NCBI RefSeq assembly: GCF_004000885.1
Contig: NZ_BIMC01000001.1
Coordinates: 62,001-126,000 of the forward strand
Source of the DNA: Paenibacillus glucanolyticus NBRC 15330
GTDB lineage: Bacteria > Bacillota > Bacilli > Paenibacillales > Paenibacillaceae
Direction of reading: 5' to 3'
DNA: 64,000 bases
Each line of letters starts with the position of its first letter. Within the stretch, counting starts at the first letter, position 1. The notes beneath the pieces were generated by a model. The model was not told where the DNA came from and did no database searches. It saw only the letters and a program-made list of their open reading frames with translations. Positions 50,283 through 60,171 of the stretch are shown here, one piece after another. Position numbers and translations under genes: made by a program.

Positions 50283-51950
50283 GTGGAGATTATGCCGATG
50301 GATATGACCGCCCTTCTGACGGCAGCTAGAAAAATAACATTCATACCTGAGCATTATAGACTTGTTATGGAGGACAATACCCCTAAGGGTTTTAATGAAA
50401 GAGCAAGAACGTTTATTTGGGAGGATCCTCAGCTTAAAGATCATAAAATCGAGGTATCTTTAAGTTTGAAAACCGGACAGCTGATGAGGCTGGAAATCGA
50501 ACAGGAGTCACATGAATCGATGGAGGAGGCTGTTGCAATTGAACAGGCGAAGAAGGCCGCGAAAGCGTTCATGAGCAAGTTTCATCCGGATCATAAAGGG
50601 TTGACCTCTATTCACGCTGAGTTTAAGAGAAACCGCTATGATGTCGAAATCAGGGCCGAAGTAGGAGGATTGCCTCTGCCTAATACCGGATGTGAAGTCA
50701 GACTTGATCAAAATTTAAATGTGGTCCGATATCAGGCGGACGAATACACGGGGGTGGAATTTCCCGGTTGGCCTGCTGAAATCGTCACCCCTGAGGCAGC
50801 GAAGGAGCGAATCATTCAGGATATCCATATGGGGTTAATCATTACGACATTATATCCGTCTGTGTACGAACTGGAAGGGAATGAGGATCAGCATCGTCTG
50901 GTCTATGAACCGGTTCAAGGACGTCGCAAGATCGATGCCGTGACGGGTGAGCCCTTGTTTGCTCTGCAGCACGATCTGCTGCCGCCTACGGTTCCAATTC
51001 CCCCTGCTCATGATGAGATACAGCAGCCGTCCAAGGGGACTGAAGGAGCATTGCTTGAGGCGATGGCTCATTCAAACCCCGAAACGGAGAATATGTCCTT
51101 GGATGGATACACAAGCCTGATTCGCTTCTGGGAGGCACAGCTTGGCATAGATACCACAAGGTACGTTCTGGATCGGCCTAGAGGAGACGAGGAGAACCTA
51201 ATTCTATTATATTTTGAAAAAAACCTCGTGAACGATGAAACTGGGGCGGATCAGGAGAGTTGTCCCACAACGGACCCGTTATCCGTTGACGGATACATGG
51301 AAAGACGATGGGGAGATGCACTTCGAAACTTTGATGCAACTTATATGGTACATATTGATAAATCGACGGGCCATCTGGAAAGGCTGCATTATAAGCTAAG
51401 GAGCCCTGAGGGTGAAGCGGTGTTAACGCGTGAGCAATGCTGGAGGGTCGCAGAACGATTCTTGCAGCGGTTCTTCCCTGAATATGCGGCATACTTGCAA
51501 TTGGAAGTGGAGTGGGATGAAGAGGAGCCGGTAGCGGATCAAGAGCTTGAGGAAGAACAAGGCGCAGCTGAACCGCGCAAGCGGGAGAACTTCTATCTAC
51601 CGTTATTTGTTGATCAATACAGGGTCAGGCTCGAGCGTGTTCATATCAGCGTAAGTACCATTACAGGAGAAGTCCTTCTCTACCGCAGTGTGTCGAAGGA
51701 GAGAATTGTAGAGCTGGAGGCCTGCCGGTTTGAGCCCATGGTTTCGCCCGAGGAGGCGCTTGCCCGTTACGCGGATCAGCTCGAAGTATCGCTTAGATGG
51801 TTCATGGACGGTGACGACAACACATCATGCTACAAATTAATCTATGATCCCGTCTACAAGAGGAGAGCAGAGCTGGAAGGAACAACTGAATCGCATGTAC
51901 TGGAATTCATCGATGCCATGAACGGAGAGCCTGTGTGGATGAAGATGTAA
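50283..51950 (+). CDS. YcdB/YcdC-domain (DUF4901-like) protein
   Basis: A 555-residue protein with two or three repeats of a YcdB/PepSY-like unit, each with a helix and beta meander: AVAIEQAKKAAKAFMSKFHP, TREQCWRVAERFLQRFFPEY, VSPEEALARYADQLEVSLRW, and strands such as EVRLDQNLNVVRYQ. Unlike many relatives it has no signal peptide or membrane helix. The start is uncertain: GTG 50283 has AAGGAA upstream; ATG 50298 is possible. Function unknown; relatives are thought to be protease inhibitors or structural proteins. Confidence 0.7.
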   Translation: MEIMPMDMTALLTAARKITFIPEHYRLVMEDNTPKGFNERARTFIWEDPQLKDHKIEVSLSLKTGQLMRLEIEQESHESMEEAVAIEQAKKAAKAFMSKFHPDHKGLTSIHAEFKRNRYDVEIRAEVGGLPLPNTGCEVRLDQNLNVVRYQADEYTGVEFPGWPAEIVTPEAAKERIIQDIHMGLIITTLYPSVYELEGNEDQHRLVYEPVQGRRKIDAVTGEPLFALQHDLLPPTVPIPPAHDEIQQPSKGTEGALLEAMAHSNPETENMSLDGYTSLIRFWEAQLGIDTTRYVLDRPRGDEENLILLYFEKNLVNDETGADQESCPTTDPLSVDGYMERRWGDALRNFDATYMVHIDKSTGHLERLHYKLRSPEGEAVLTREQCWRVAERFLQRFFPEYAAYLQLEVEWDEEEPVADQELEEEQGAAEPRKRENFYLPLFVDQYRVRLERVHISVSTITGEVLLYRSVSKERIVELEACRFEPMVSPEEALARYADQLEVSLRWFMDGDDNTSCYKLIYDPVYKRRAELEGTTESHVLEFIDAMNGEPVWMKM

Positions 51951-51982
51951 GTGTTTATAAATGTTCATATTATGCCATATCA

Positions 51983-52029
51983 CAAAAAAGGGTGCCCAAC
52001 CGCCAGAAACTGGCGAGGGGCACCTTTTC
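51983..52029. terminator. Terminator downstream of gcvPB
   Basis: AAAAGGGTGCCC and GGGGCACCTTTT with an inner CGCCAG/CTGGCG stem; runs of A on one side and T on the other make it bidirectional. Confidence 0.88.
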
Positions 52030-52053
52030 TTATATAACAGCTCAAACCCTATA

Positions 52054-53511
52054 TTAACCGCAAGTGCAGTTCAGAACCGGTTTGCGTGCAGCGGTTGTCT
52101 CGTCAAGACGCTTCACCACGGTTGTATAAGGTGCGTTGATGACAACCTCCGGAGTGGTTTCAGCTTCCTTGGCGATCTGGATCATCGTGTCGATGAAGCC
52201 GTCGAGTGTTTCCTTGCTTTCCGTCTCGGTCGGCTCAATCATGATGCATTCTTCCACGTTCAGCGGGAAGTAGATGGTTGGCGGATGATAGCCAAAGTCG
52301 AGAAGCCGCTTGGCAACATCAAGAGTACGTACACCGTATTCTTTCAGCTTTCTGCCGGACAGGACGAATTCGTGCTTGCACAGCCCCGGGTAAGCGACCT
52401 CGTAGTATGGAGCCAGACGATGCATCATATAGTTGGCGTTCAGTACGGCGAGTTCAGAGACGCGGCGGAGCCCGTCTGGACCGTAAGTGCGAATATACGT
52501 GTAGGCCCGAACCAGGATACCGAAGTTGCCATAGAATGCCTTTACGCGGCCAATAGACTGGGGCCGGTCGTAATCCCAATAGAAGCTGCCGTCCTCGCGT
52601 TTGGATACAATCGGTTTTGGCAGGAACGGAATCAACAAACTCTTCACACCGACAGGACCAGCACCCGGACCACCGCCGCCGTGCGGGGTGCTCATGGTTT
52701 TATGCAGATTGAGATGAACTACGTCAAAACCCATGTCGCCTGGTCGGGTAATACCCATAATCGCATTGGAATTGGCTCCGTCATAATAGAGGAGACCGCC
52801 TGCCTCGTGCACGATTTCCGCAATTTCCACGATCTGCTCCTCGAACAGACCCAGTGTGCTTGGATTCGTCAGCATCAGGGCTGCCGTATCGTCGCCAACA
52901 ACTGCGCGCAGAGCATTCAGATCCACCATACCGCGCTCGTTGGACTTGATCGTGATGGTGTCGTAACCGGCTACTGTCGCACTGGCTGGATTGGTGCCGT
53001 GCGAGGAGTCGGGAACGATCACCTTGGTGCGCTTCTCGCCGCGGCTCTCATGGTAAGCACGGATAAGCATTAGACCCGTCCATTCACCGTGTGCACCCGC
53101 AGCAGGCTGCAGCGTTACCTGATCCATGCCGGTAAGGGCCGCCAGATCGTTCTGAAGGGTATAGAGCATCTCCAGAGCACCCTGAATGCTTTCTTCAGGC
53201 TGGTACGGATGAATCTTGGCAAAACCGGCAAAGCGGGCAACATCCTCATTAATCTTCGGATTATATTTCATTGTGCATGAACCGAGCGGGTAGAAGCCGT
53301 TATCGATACCAAAGTTTCGTCTCGACAGCTCGGTGTAGTGCCGTATCACATCTACTTCGTATACTTCCGGCAGTTCAGCCGGCTTGCTGCGAAGCAGATC
53401 TTCTGGGATGAGGGACGCAGCGTCCGCTTCCGGAACGTCACACTCAGGAAGGGAATAGGCGACACGCCCCGGCTTGCTGAGTTCGAATATCAATGCTTTT
53501 TCCGGTTTCAT
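52054..53511 (-). CDS. gcvPB: Glycine dehydrogenase (decarboxylating) subunit 2
   Basis: A 485-residue subunit of the P-protein of the glycine cleavage system. With GcvPA it decarboxylates glycine and passes the aminomethyl group to lipoyl-GcvH. Seen: [15 protein letters not shown] near the N-terminus and the PLP region [18 protein letters not shown] with the cofactor lysine. The start [15 protein letters not shown] at 53511 overlaps the gcvPA stop by 4 bp and is preceded by GGAGGCG. It is the third gene of gcvT-gcvPA-gcvPB. Confidence 0.95.
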   Translation of the reverse strand: MKPEKALIFELSKPGRVAYSLPECDVPEADAASLIPEDLLRSKPAELPEVYEVDVIRHYTELSRRNFGIDNGFYPLGSCTMKYNPKINEDVARFAGFAKIHPYQPEESIQGALEMLYTLQNDLAALTGMDQVTLQPAAGAHGEWTGLMLIRAYHESRGEKRTKVIVPDSSHGTNPASATVAGYDTITIKSNERGMVDLNALRAVVGDDTAALMLTNPSTLGLFEEQIVEIAEIVHEAGGLLYYDGANSNAIMGITRPGDMGFDVVHLNLHKTMSTPHGGGGPGAGPVGVKSLLIPFLPKPIVSKREDGSFYWDYDRPQSIGRVKAFYGNFGILVRAYTYIRTYGPDGLRRVSELAVLNANYMMHRLAPYYEVAYPGLCKHEFVLSGRKLKEYGVRTLDVAKRLLDFGYHPPTIYFPLNVEECIMIEPTETESKETLDGFIDTMIQIAKEAETTPEVVINAPYTTVVKRLDETTAARKPVLNCTCG

Positions 53512-54857
53512 ACGATCGCCTCCAGTTCGCCAATGAATTGGTCGATTTCTTCCTTCGTCCGCCGCTCGGTTACGGCAATCAGCATGCATCCTTGAAGCTC
53601 GGGATAGGAGACACCGAGATCATATCCGCCGATATAACCCGCATCCAGCAGCTTCGAGTTAAGCTCCTTGATGTTAGTTCCTTCTGGCAGCTTCACTACG
53701 AATTCGTTGAAGAATGGAGAGCTGAACGGAAGGGAGAGGGACCCATGGGATGCACGCTCAGCGGCATAGTGGGATTTGCGCACATTGAGAAGTGCAACCT
53801 CCTGCATGCCCGCTTTGCCCAGCGTGGACATATAAACGGACGCACACAAAGCGAGCAGGGCCTGATTCGAGCAGATGTTCGACGTTGCTTTCTCGCGGCG
53901 GATGTGCTGTTCGCGTGCTTGAAGTGTTAGCACGAAGCCCCGTTTGCCGTCCTGGTCAACGGTTTGACCCACAATACGACCGGGAATCCGGCGCATGAGC
54001 GGTTCGGATACCGCAAAAAAACCGCAGGTGGGTCCACCAAGAGATGCAGGAATACCAAGCGGCTGAGCATCGCCGACCACAATGTCGGCCCCAAGGACGC
54101 CTGGAGATTCCAGCAAACCAAGGGAGAGCGGATTCACGCTTAGCACAAGGAGCGATTTTTTCTCATGCACCAACGGTTCGATCGACTTCACATCTTCAAT
54201 GCAGCCGAAGAAATTCGGCGATTGCAGAAGTACGGCCGCTGTATCTTCTGTAATGGCGGCAGCGAGAGCTGCCTGGTCGGTAACCCCATTCACAATGCCG
54301 ACTTCAACGACTTCCAGGTCGAGGCCATGAGCCGACGTGAGTACGATTTCCCGTGCTTCTGGATGAACAGCGCGGGAAATGACGATTTTCTTGCGTTTGG
54401 TCGCCCCGCTGGCGAGCGCCGCAGCTTCGGCAAGTGCCGTAGATCCGTCATACATGCTGGCATTAGCCACCTTCATGCCGGTCAATTCGCAGATATAGGA
54501 TTGAAATTCAAAGATTGCTTGAAGCTCGCCCTGACTGATCTCCGGCTGGTATGGCGTATAAGCGGTATAGAATTCGGAGCGGGAGATGACATGATTGAGC
54601 ACAACAGGAATTTGGTGGTCATATAAACCGGCGCCGAGAAAGCTTGTATAGCGATCGAAATCGGCATTGCGATCCGACAGGCTGCGCATATGCTTCAGAA
54701 GTTCCGGCTCACCCAGTCGTTTCGACATAGGAAGAACTCCGTTGTAACGGACAGCTTTCGGGATATCGGCAAACAGATCCTCGATCGTCTCCGCACCGAC
54801 TGCGGCAAGCATGTCGGCCTGATCTTGATCGGTCATAGGCAAGTAACGATGCTTCAT
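53508..54857 (-). CDS. gcvPA: Glycine dehydrogenase (decarboxylating) subunit 1
   Basis: A 449-residue PLP-fold subunit that forms the P-protein with GcvPB. It starts [20 protein letters not shown] and contains the family blocks [34 protein letters not shown] and [10 protein letters not shown]. It overlaps gcvT by 4 bp and gcvPB by 4 bp, so all three are translationally coupled. A GAGGAG site precedes the ATG. Confidence 0.95.
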   Translation of the reverse strand: MKHRYLPMTDQDQADMLAAVGAETIEDLFADIPKAVRYNGVLPMSKRLGEPELLKHMRSLSDRNADFDRYTSFLGAGLYDHQIPVVLNHVISRSEFYTAYTPYQPEISQGELQAIFEFQSYICELTGMKVANASMYDGSTALAEAAALASGATKRKKIVISRAVHPEAREIVLTSAHGLDLEVVEVGIVNGVTDQAALAAAITEDTAAVLLQSPNFFGCIEDVKSIEPLVHEKKSLLVLSVNPLSLGLLESPGVLGADIVVGDAQPLGIPASLGGPTCGFFAVSEPLMRRIPGRIVGQTVDQDGKRGFVLTLQAREQHIRREKATSNICSNQALLALCASVYMSTLGKAGMQEVALLNVRKSHYAAERASHGSLSLPFSSPFFNEFVVKLPEGTNIKELNSKLLDAGYIGGYDLGVSYPELQGCMLIAVTERRTKEEIDQFIGELEAIV

Positions 54858-55966
54858 GATAAGGCAGCTCCTCTTTTGTAGAATGGTGTCTTGACCACTT
54901 TGGCTTTTAACTTCTTACCGCGGATTTCCACCCATACCTCGGAGTCCAGGCTTGTATAGGCGGTTTCGATCAGGGCCAGGCCTAGATTTCTCTTGAGCGT
55001 TGGGGACTGAGTACCGCTTGTTACTTCGCCGATGGGTTCACCTTCACTGTTGAATACAGGATAATGGGAGCGAGGAATGCCACGGTCGATGAGTTCAATG
55101 CCGACAAGTTTACGCGGCACACCCGCATTTTTCTGCTGCTGAAGCGCTTCCCGACCGATGAAATCACCGCTGTCCAGCTTCACGAAGAAACCCAGGCTGG
55201 CTTCAAGCGGAGAAATCGTGCTTGAAAGTTCCTGCCCGTACAATGGCAATTTCGCCTCGAAGCGAAGCGTATCACGTGCACCGAGTCCGGTTGGAATGAG
55301 TCCGTAAGATTGTCCGGCGGCTAACAGACCACTCCATATGACAGGTGCATCTGCAGCGGAGCAGTAGATTTCGAAGCCGTCTTCCCCGGTGTAACCGGTT
55401 CGGGACAGCAGCGCTGTGGCGCCGCATACTTGAGCGTTCTGAATAAAATGGAAGGAAGGGAGCTCGCTTAGTGCCTCGGAGGTAGCCTGCGCCATGATGT
55501 TTACAGCGTCAGGTCCCTGAATTGCAATCAGCGCTGTCTCTGCGGATACATTCTGGATTATGACATCACCCGTAAGATGATCCTGAAGCCACTGGAGATC
55601 CTTGTCGATGTTGGAGGCGTTCACAACCAGCATGAATTGATCCGCCGACAGTTTATAGACAAGCAGATCATCAACCGTACCACCGTTGTCGTAACACATT
55701 AGGGTGTATTGGGCCTGACCAGCCGATAATCGGGTTACATCATTCGTAGTCATCTTCTGGATAAAGGTTTCAGCGTCTGCTCCTGTGACGATAAATTCGC
55801 CCATATGGGAAACGTCGAACAGGCCAGCCTGCTTGCGCACAGCTTCATGCTCTTGAACAATGCCGGAAAATTGCACGGGAAGCTCCCAGCCGCCGAAGTC
55901 GATGCAGCGAGCCGAAGGAAAATCGGAATAAAGCGGGTAGAGCGGTGTACGTTGTAATGAACTCAT
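54854..55966 (-). CDS. gcvT: Aminomethyltransferase (glycine cleavage T-protein)
   Basis: A 370-residue tetrahydrofolate-dependent enzyme that releases ammonia from aminomethyl-GcvH and forms methylene-THF. Seen: [53 protein letters not shown] and the C-terminal [19 protein letters not shown]. The start at 55966 follows GAGGTGA; an in-frame ATG at 56011 would lie inside the riboswitch terminator. It is the first gene after a tandem glycine riboswitch on the minus strand. Confidence 0.95.
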   Translation of the reverse strand: MSSLQRTPLYPLYSDFPSARCIDFGGWELPVQFSGIVQEHEAVRKQAGLFDVSHMGEFIVTGADAETFIQKMTTNDVTRLSAGQAQYTLMCYDNGGTVDDLLVYKLSADQFMLVVNASNIDKDLQWLQDHLTGDVIIQNVSAETALIAIQGPDAVNIMAQATSEALSELPSFHFIQNAQVCGATALLSRTGYTGEDGFEIYCSAADAPVIWSGLLAAGQSYGLIPTGLGARDTLRFEAKLPLYGQELSSTISPLEASLGFFVKLDSGDFIGREALQQQKNAGVPRKLVGIELIDRGIPRSHYPVFNSEGEPIGEVTSGTQSPTLKRNLGLALIETAYTSLDSEVWVEIRGKKLKAKVVKTPFYKRGAALS

Positions 55967-56009
55967 CTCTTCACCTCTTCTAATTGGCATGATTAAAGGG
56001 GGGAACACC

Positions 56010-56293
56010 AAAAAAGGACAGGCAGAAGGATAACAAGAGGCGCTCGAAAAAAAAGCCCGCTCATTAAATCATCCTTCTGCTCTGTCCTTTGTACCTGAGA
56101 GTTACCCCACATGTCATGTTAGTATTGTGTAAATCGTGTGTGAGTTTCCCCGTGGGTGATTCTGCATTTAGAATTCTCTCCAGAGGTGCGTCCGGTAAAG
56201 GTCCTTTTGCCTGAGAGATTCACCGTGTTACGGCTTACTCCTTCGGCGTTACCTGTCAATCCTGTTGGTAATCTCTCCCGCTACCATCATCCG
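56010..56293 (-). promoter_or_regulatory. Tandem glycine riboswitch with terminator, upstream of gcvT
   Basis: Read on the minus strand. Aptamer 1 (about 56293-56172) holds GGGAGAG, CGCCGAAGGAGTAAGC and AATCTCTCAGGCAAAAGGAC; aptamer 2 (about 56170-56070) holds AACTCTCAGGTACAAAGGAC. Bases 56071-56088, the 3' end of aptamer 2, pair with 56015-56031 to form a ~16-bp terminator stem followed by six U. Glycine binding should hold the aptamer closed and prevent termination, an ON switch as known for this class. Confidence 0.9.
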
Positions 56294-56340
56294 CGTGAAA
56301 ATATATTGAGTTGTAATGATCTTCCTATGTTCTTGTGATT

Positions 56341-56371
56341 ATTATAAACGTCTTTCTCCATAAAGTGTCAA
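56341..56371 (-). promoter_or_regulatory. Candidate promoter of the gcvT operon
   Basis: On the minus strand TTGACA (56366-56371) and TATAAT (56341-56346) are 19 bp apart; a TTATAA one base earlier would give 18. It lies just upstream of the glycine riboswitch. Confidence 0.6.
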
Positions 56372-56420
56372 CCTTTATTTCACTTAAATATTTTCAATGC
56401 TAAAATTTTTGTTAGATATC

Positions 56421-56449
56421 TTGACATCGCCTCGTCCCTGTTTTATTCT
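56421..56449 (+). promoter_or_regulatory. Promoter of gcvH
   Basis: TTGACA (56421-56426) and TATTCT (56444-56449) are 17 bp apart. The transcript would begin about 30 bases before the first aptamer. Confidence 0.75.
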
Positions 56450-56486
56450 GTGGGAGAATAAGCCAATCGAATATGCGGATGACGAT

Positions 56487-56716
56487 GGATGGGAGAGACC
56501 GCCGGAAAGGGTACTACTGCCGGGCGGCACCGAAGGAGCAAACCGTTGTGCCTGCCGGGCTGACGAGTAATCTCTCAGGTAAAGGTACCGCCATCTGACG
56601 CAGCTCTGGAGAGTGCGCAAGCCACCCAAGGGGAAAGATAAGACCAAGGCGACACGTGGTCGATCACAAACTCTCAGGTACCGAGGACAGAGAGAAGGCG
56701 AATGCCTTTTTTGTGT
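56487..56716 (+). promoter_or_regulatory. Tandem glycine riboswitch with terminator, upstream of gcvH
   Basis: Aptamer 1 (about 56490-56614) holds GGGAGAG, CACCGAAGGAGCAAACC and TCTCAGGTAAAGGTACCGC then CTCTGGAGAG. Aptamer 2 (about 56616-56695) holds CAAGGGGAAAG and CTCTCAGGTACCGAGGACAG. It ends in AAGGC-GAAT-GCCTT followed by TTTT, a small terminator that uses the 3' end of aptamer 2. This is a second, independent glycine switch, facing away from the first. Confidence 0.9.
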
Positions 56717-56776
56717 TCTTTTTTTTCATTTATTCACCTTAATTTCATTTCTTTAAGAAAAGAGGAGTATCCGTAA

Positions 56777-57166
56777 ATGAGTGAAATCAGAGAGAATTTG
56801 GTGTACAGCGACGATCATGAATGGGCATTGAAGGTAGAAGGAAACGTGGTGCGCGTCGGCATTTCCGATCATGCGCAATGCCAGCTGGGCGATATCGTAT
56901 TCGTTGAGCTGCCTGAGGCAGGTGCTGCGGTTTCCGCAGGCGATAGCATTGGTACAATTGAATCGGTTAAAACCGTATCAGAGCTGTATTCCCCTGTATC
57001 CGGAACCATTACCAAAGTGAATCATTCACTGGAAGACCAGCCGGAGCTTGTAAACGGAGAGCCGTACGAAGGCGGATGGATTATTGAGGTTGAGGTGGAA
57101 GGTGAGCTGGAGGAAGCCCTCGGGAAGCTGCTGACTGCTGAAGCTTATCGTGCGAAAGTGGACTAA
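56777..57166 (+). CDS. gcvH: Glycine cleavage system H protein
   Basis: A 129-residue lipoyl carrier that shuttles the aminomethyl group between P and T proteins. The lipoylation site is the lysine of GTIESVKTVSELYSPVSG (near residue 63). N-terminal YSDDHEWA and the C-terminal half (EGGWIIEVEVEG) are typical. It is transcribed alone, divergent from gcvT-gcvPA-gcvPB. GcvH also passes lipoyl groups to other enzymes, which may explain separate control. Confidence 0.95.
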   Translation: MSEIRENLVYSDDHEWALKVEGNVVRVGISDHAQCQLGDIVFVELPEAGAAVSAGDSIGTIESVKTVSELYSPVSGTITKVNHSLEDQPELVNGEPYEGGWIIEVEVEGELEEALGKLLTAEAYRAKVD

Positions 57167-57198
57167 GAATTGAATCATAATCTGTGATGTTAAAGCAT

Positions 57199-57243
57199 AA
57201 ACAGCTGCGTTCGTAACGAAGGTTACGAGGTGCAGCTGTTTTA
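57199..57243. terminator. Terminator between gcvH and the EamA transporter
   Basis: AAACAGCTGC and GCAGCTGTTT arms with an inner CGTAAC-GAAG-GTTACG hairpin, followed by TTAATTTTA. Genes converge. Confidence 0.87.
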
Positions 57244-57266
57244 ATTTTATGCTCCAAATGCTATTT

Positions 57267-58184
57267 CTAAAGCGTGTTTGATGCCAAGCGTCTTGCGCTC
57301 ATGCGTGCTCGAAGTTCGGGAAGATTGATGACGACGATCCCGCCAATAATCAACAGACTGCCAAGGATTGAATAGAGTGAAATGCCCTCAGCATACAGGA
57401 GCACACCCAGTCCCAGCGCTATAATCGGAGAAACAAACAGCCAGGTGGAAGGGAAAAACGCATTCGTTGCTTTCAGCAGCCAGGCATACAGGCTATGGCC
57501 CAGCATCGAGCCGATGATCATCAAATACAATACAGAGCCTATAGCAGGCAGGGTCAGAATATCATGCAACCGAACTTGTTCACTGAATACCGACAGCAGC
57601 AATAACGCAGCTCCGCCATACATCATCTGGACCGCATTGATCGTGATCGGCGAGATATCGGGCATGTCAAATGACAGTTTGCGGGTAGCAAGGGAGCCTA
57701 CGCTGTATCCGATCTCCCCGATTAGAATGACGATACAGCTCAGAAGCCAAATCATATTGCTCCCCAGCACCAGATTTGGCATGATGAGCACGCAGACCCC
57801 CGCAAAACCGACGGCGCATCCCCAATAATCGCTGCGCCGGGCTTTTTTCCTCATCACAACCGATTGGATTATCAGAATCATCATTGGACCTGTTGCCGAC
57901 AGAATGGCAGCGATTCCTGAAGTAATATGCTGCTCAGCCCAGTACAGTGTTGCAAATGTCATAAACGTGCTGGTCATTCCAATCAGAATGAACTCCTTGC
58001 GCAGGAGCAGGTTCAGCTTCACTTTACGCCGTGATATCATCCACAGGAAGATGAGTGCGCCTGCCAGAAGGAATCGAAGCCCCGCCGAGAAAAAGGGCGG
58101 CAGTCCGGCTTCAACGCCAACCTTGATGGCGAGAAATGTTGTGCTGAAAATAGCGCACATTAGCAAGTAGTTGAAAATAATCAT
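57267..58184 (-). CDS. DMT-superfamily (EamA) transporter
   Basis: A 305-residue inner-membrane exporter or importer with ten hydrophobic helices in two EamA repeats (start MIIFNYLLMCAIFSTTFLAI; second repeat around MIWLLSCIVILIGEIGYSVG). It ends with a short basic tail (LRARMSARRLAS). AAGGAGG precedes the ATG. It is divergent from a MocR regulator with a 100-bp gap; such pairs usually mean the regulator controls the transporter, often for an amino acid or vitamin B6-type compound (inference). Confidence 0.88.
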   Translation of the reverse strand: MIIFNYLLMCAIFSTTFLAIKVGVEAGLPPFFSAGLRFLLAGALIFLWMISRRKVKLNLLLRKEFILIGMTSTFMTFATLYWAEQHITSGIAAILSATGPMMILIIQSVVMRKKARRSDYWGCAVGFAGVCVLIMPNLVLGSNMIWLLSCIVILIGEIGYSVGSLATRKLSFDMPDISPITINAVQMMYGGAALLLLSVFSEQVRLHDILTLPAIGSVLYLMIIGSMLGHSLYAWLLKATNAFFPSTWLFVSPIIALGLGVLLYAEGISLYSILGSLLIIGGIVVINLPELRARMSARRLASNTL

Positions 58185-58284
58185 GTAGCATCCTCCTTTT
58201 TCTATACTATAATGAGTAGTTAGTAGACCAGATCGCCAGAAGATAGAACAGATGCGGAAGGGTATAGATCGGGGGGAAACACCT

Positions 58285-59739
58285 ATGGAATTTACAACGC
58301 CGGAGGCTAAACAGGAAAAGCGGAAGCTGCAGCAGTCTGTCTATGACGCCATCGTGGATGGCATAAGCCAAGGCGAGTGGAAGGAGCTGGATAAGCTGCC
58401 CTCCGTGCGAGTGATGGCCGAGAGAATGAACGTTCATCGATTGACGGTGCTGAAGGCTTATCAGCAGCTGCTGGAAGATGGGGCTGTTCATGTAAAATAC
58501 AAATCGGGATATTTCGTATCGGCATCGGAAACGGCAGCCGCCGATGCATCGCCAGCATCGCATCGGGACAGCCGATCATGGGATTATCAGGCCAGATCGC
58601 TGTATGTCCATCGCAGCCGGTTATCGGACATTCACAGGCAGCAAGTGGAGTACCAAATGTCCGAAGCCCTGATTGATCCTGGTTTGCTGCCGAATGCCTA
58701 CCTGTCCAATCATGTCAAACAAGTGTTTGATATGTACCCGAAGGTGCTGAGCACTTATTCCTCGGTGTCCGGAGATATAGAGCTGCGGGAGGAATTGGCC
58801 CGGTATTTTATGGAGAAACAAGGCATAACGGTACATCCGGAAGAACTGCTGATCACAACGGGCTCTCAACAGGCAATTGACTTGATTTCACGTTCCTTGG
58901 TGAAAGACGGAGATCGCGTATTGATTGAACGGCCGACATACAGTTCGGCGATTGATTTGTTTGTGCAGCAGAATGTGAAGCTGCTTCCCATCGAGATTAC
59001 GCCGCAAGGATATGATCTCGAACAGATTGAATTTCTTATGCGCACAGAGCAGCCGAAGCTGTTCTATATGAACCCTACGTTTCAGAATCCAACGGGATAT
59101 ACGGTTCCCGTGACGCAGCGCAAGGCGCTCGTTGAATTGGCGGAACGATATCAATGCATTCTGGTGGAGGATGAGGTATATCACGACATCTATTTCGGAG
59201 CTCCGCCGCCGCTGCCCTTTTTTTATTACGATACCGAAGGGTATGTCATTCACATTCGAAGCTTCAGCAAATATGTGGCTCCCGGCTTGCGAATATCGGT
59301 GCTGGCTGCGCGTCCGGAGCTGATGAATGCCATTATTCCGATCAAGGCACTTTCGGACAATGGAACGCCGCTGCTGACCCAGAAGATATTCCAGCATTAT
59401 TTCTTCTCCAGCAGACTTCAGGAGCATGTGGCTAAGCTTCGAATTGCGCTGGAGCTTCGTAAAGCCAGAATGGAGAAGCTGCTGGCGGCTACGGATTGGC
59501 GATGGACCAGCCCGGGAGGAGGCTTGAATCTGTGGATAGAGCTCCCGAACAACGTCAACGTGGATGAGTTATTGCGGCAATGTCTTGCTGAGTCGATAGC
59601 CTTTGTTCCCGGGCGTATTTGTGATCCTCTGGATAGGATGGACTCGTGGATCAGGCTCAGTTATTCGTATATCAGTGAGATCCAGCTGGAAGAAGGCATC
59701 AGGCGTCTGATTCAGATAGCGGATCGTGTGAAGGTATAA
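58285..59739 (+). CDS. MocR-type regulator (GntR HTH fused to PLP aminotransferase fold)
   Basis: A 484-residue fusion. Residues 15-80 form a GntR winged helix (ELDKLPSVRVMAERMNVHRL, then TVLKAYQQLLEDGAV); the rest is a fold-type I aminotransferase-like domain with YMNPTFQNPTGYTV, VEDEVYHDIYF, and the PLP lysine in RSFSKYVAPGLR. The start at 58285 follows GGGGGG; the frame extends 11 codons upstream. MocR proteins sense PLP or an amino-PLP adduct. The likely target is the divergent EamA gene. Confidence 0.9.
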   Translation: MEFTTPEAKQEKRKLQQSVYDAIVDGISQGEWKELDKLPSVRVMAERMNVHRLTVLKAYQQLLEDGAVHVKYKSGYFVSASETAAADASPASHRDSRSWDYQARSLYVHRSRLSDIHRQQVEYQMSEALIDPGLLPNAYLSNHVKQVFDMYPKVLSTYSSVSGDIELREELARYFMEKQGITVHPEELLITTGSQQAIDLISRSLVKDGDRVLIERPTYSSAIDLFVQQNVKLLPIEITPQGYDLEQIEFLMRTEQPKLFYMNPTFQNPTGYTVPVTQRKALVELAERYQCILVEDEVYHDIYFGAPPPLPFFYYDTEGYVIHIRSFSKYVAPGLRISVLAARPELMNAIIPIKALSDNGTPLLTQKIFQHYFFSSRLQEHVAKLRIALELRKARMEKLLAATDWRWTSPGGGLNLWIELPNNVNVDELLRQCLAESIAFVPGRICDPLDRMDSWIRLSYSYISEIQLEEGIRRLIQIADRVKV

Positions 59740-59880
59740 GAGATACACAGAATCAATGCATCTGCCATCAAGTGACAGGGCAGCAGAGTCGGCTGAGCCG
59801 GACGGGTGGATTGAGATCATTTTTTCTTCTGTATGGTGTCACAAAACATGCTCCAATCTCGTGTTATGTGCAAATCGCAT

Positions 59881-59990
59881 ATAAAAAAGGAGATGGGCTG
59901 CCAGCATCGGAGGTATGAACTACTCATGCCGGAAGGCATGCGGCTCAGGTTATAAGCAGTCCAGCTCTTCGGAGTGGGCTGCTTTTTTGG
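59881..59990 (+). ncRNA. Structured leader with competing hairpins and terminator before the catalase gene
   Basis: GGGCTGC occurs twice (59895-59901 and 59976-59982). Both copies can pair with GCAGTCC (59956-59962). The downstream pairing gives an intrinsic terminator with a UUCG loop and TTTTTT; the upstream pairing would prevent it. Between them is a hairpin CATGCC-GGAA-GGCATG (59925-59940). The layout is that of a riboswitch or protein-controlled attenuator. I could not match it to a known class. The remaining 59740-59880 and 59991-60171 hold nothing else I can name. Confidence 0.55.
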
Positions 59991-60171
59991 TTAATACCGG
60001 TGGGGCTGGAACCGCTGGCGTTCATTCCATGAGCATTTTATGAAGGAATGATGAAACTGGATTCGCATTCCATTTTGCAGGGTAATTAAATCTCGGGTTC
60101 ACGAGCGGATCTGTTGCCAATCGCTGCACTCGTCAGATGCTCATCTACTACATACCAGGAGGTTCCGACAA

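Noticed and set aside
51961..53073. 370-codon plus-strand frame over gcvPB
   Set aside because: Fully antisense to the well-supported gcvPB gene and includes the terminator; composition is that of a shadow frame.
59914..60041. 42-codon ORF starting ATGAACTACTCATGC inside the catalase leader
   Set aside because: It runs straight through the terminator hairpin, its GGAGG is only one base from the ATG, and the peptide is low-complexity.
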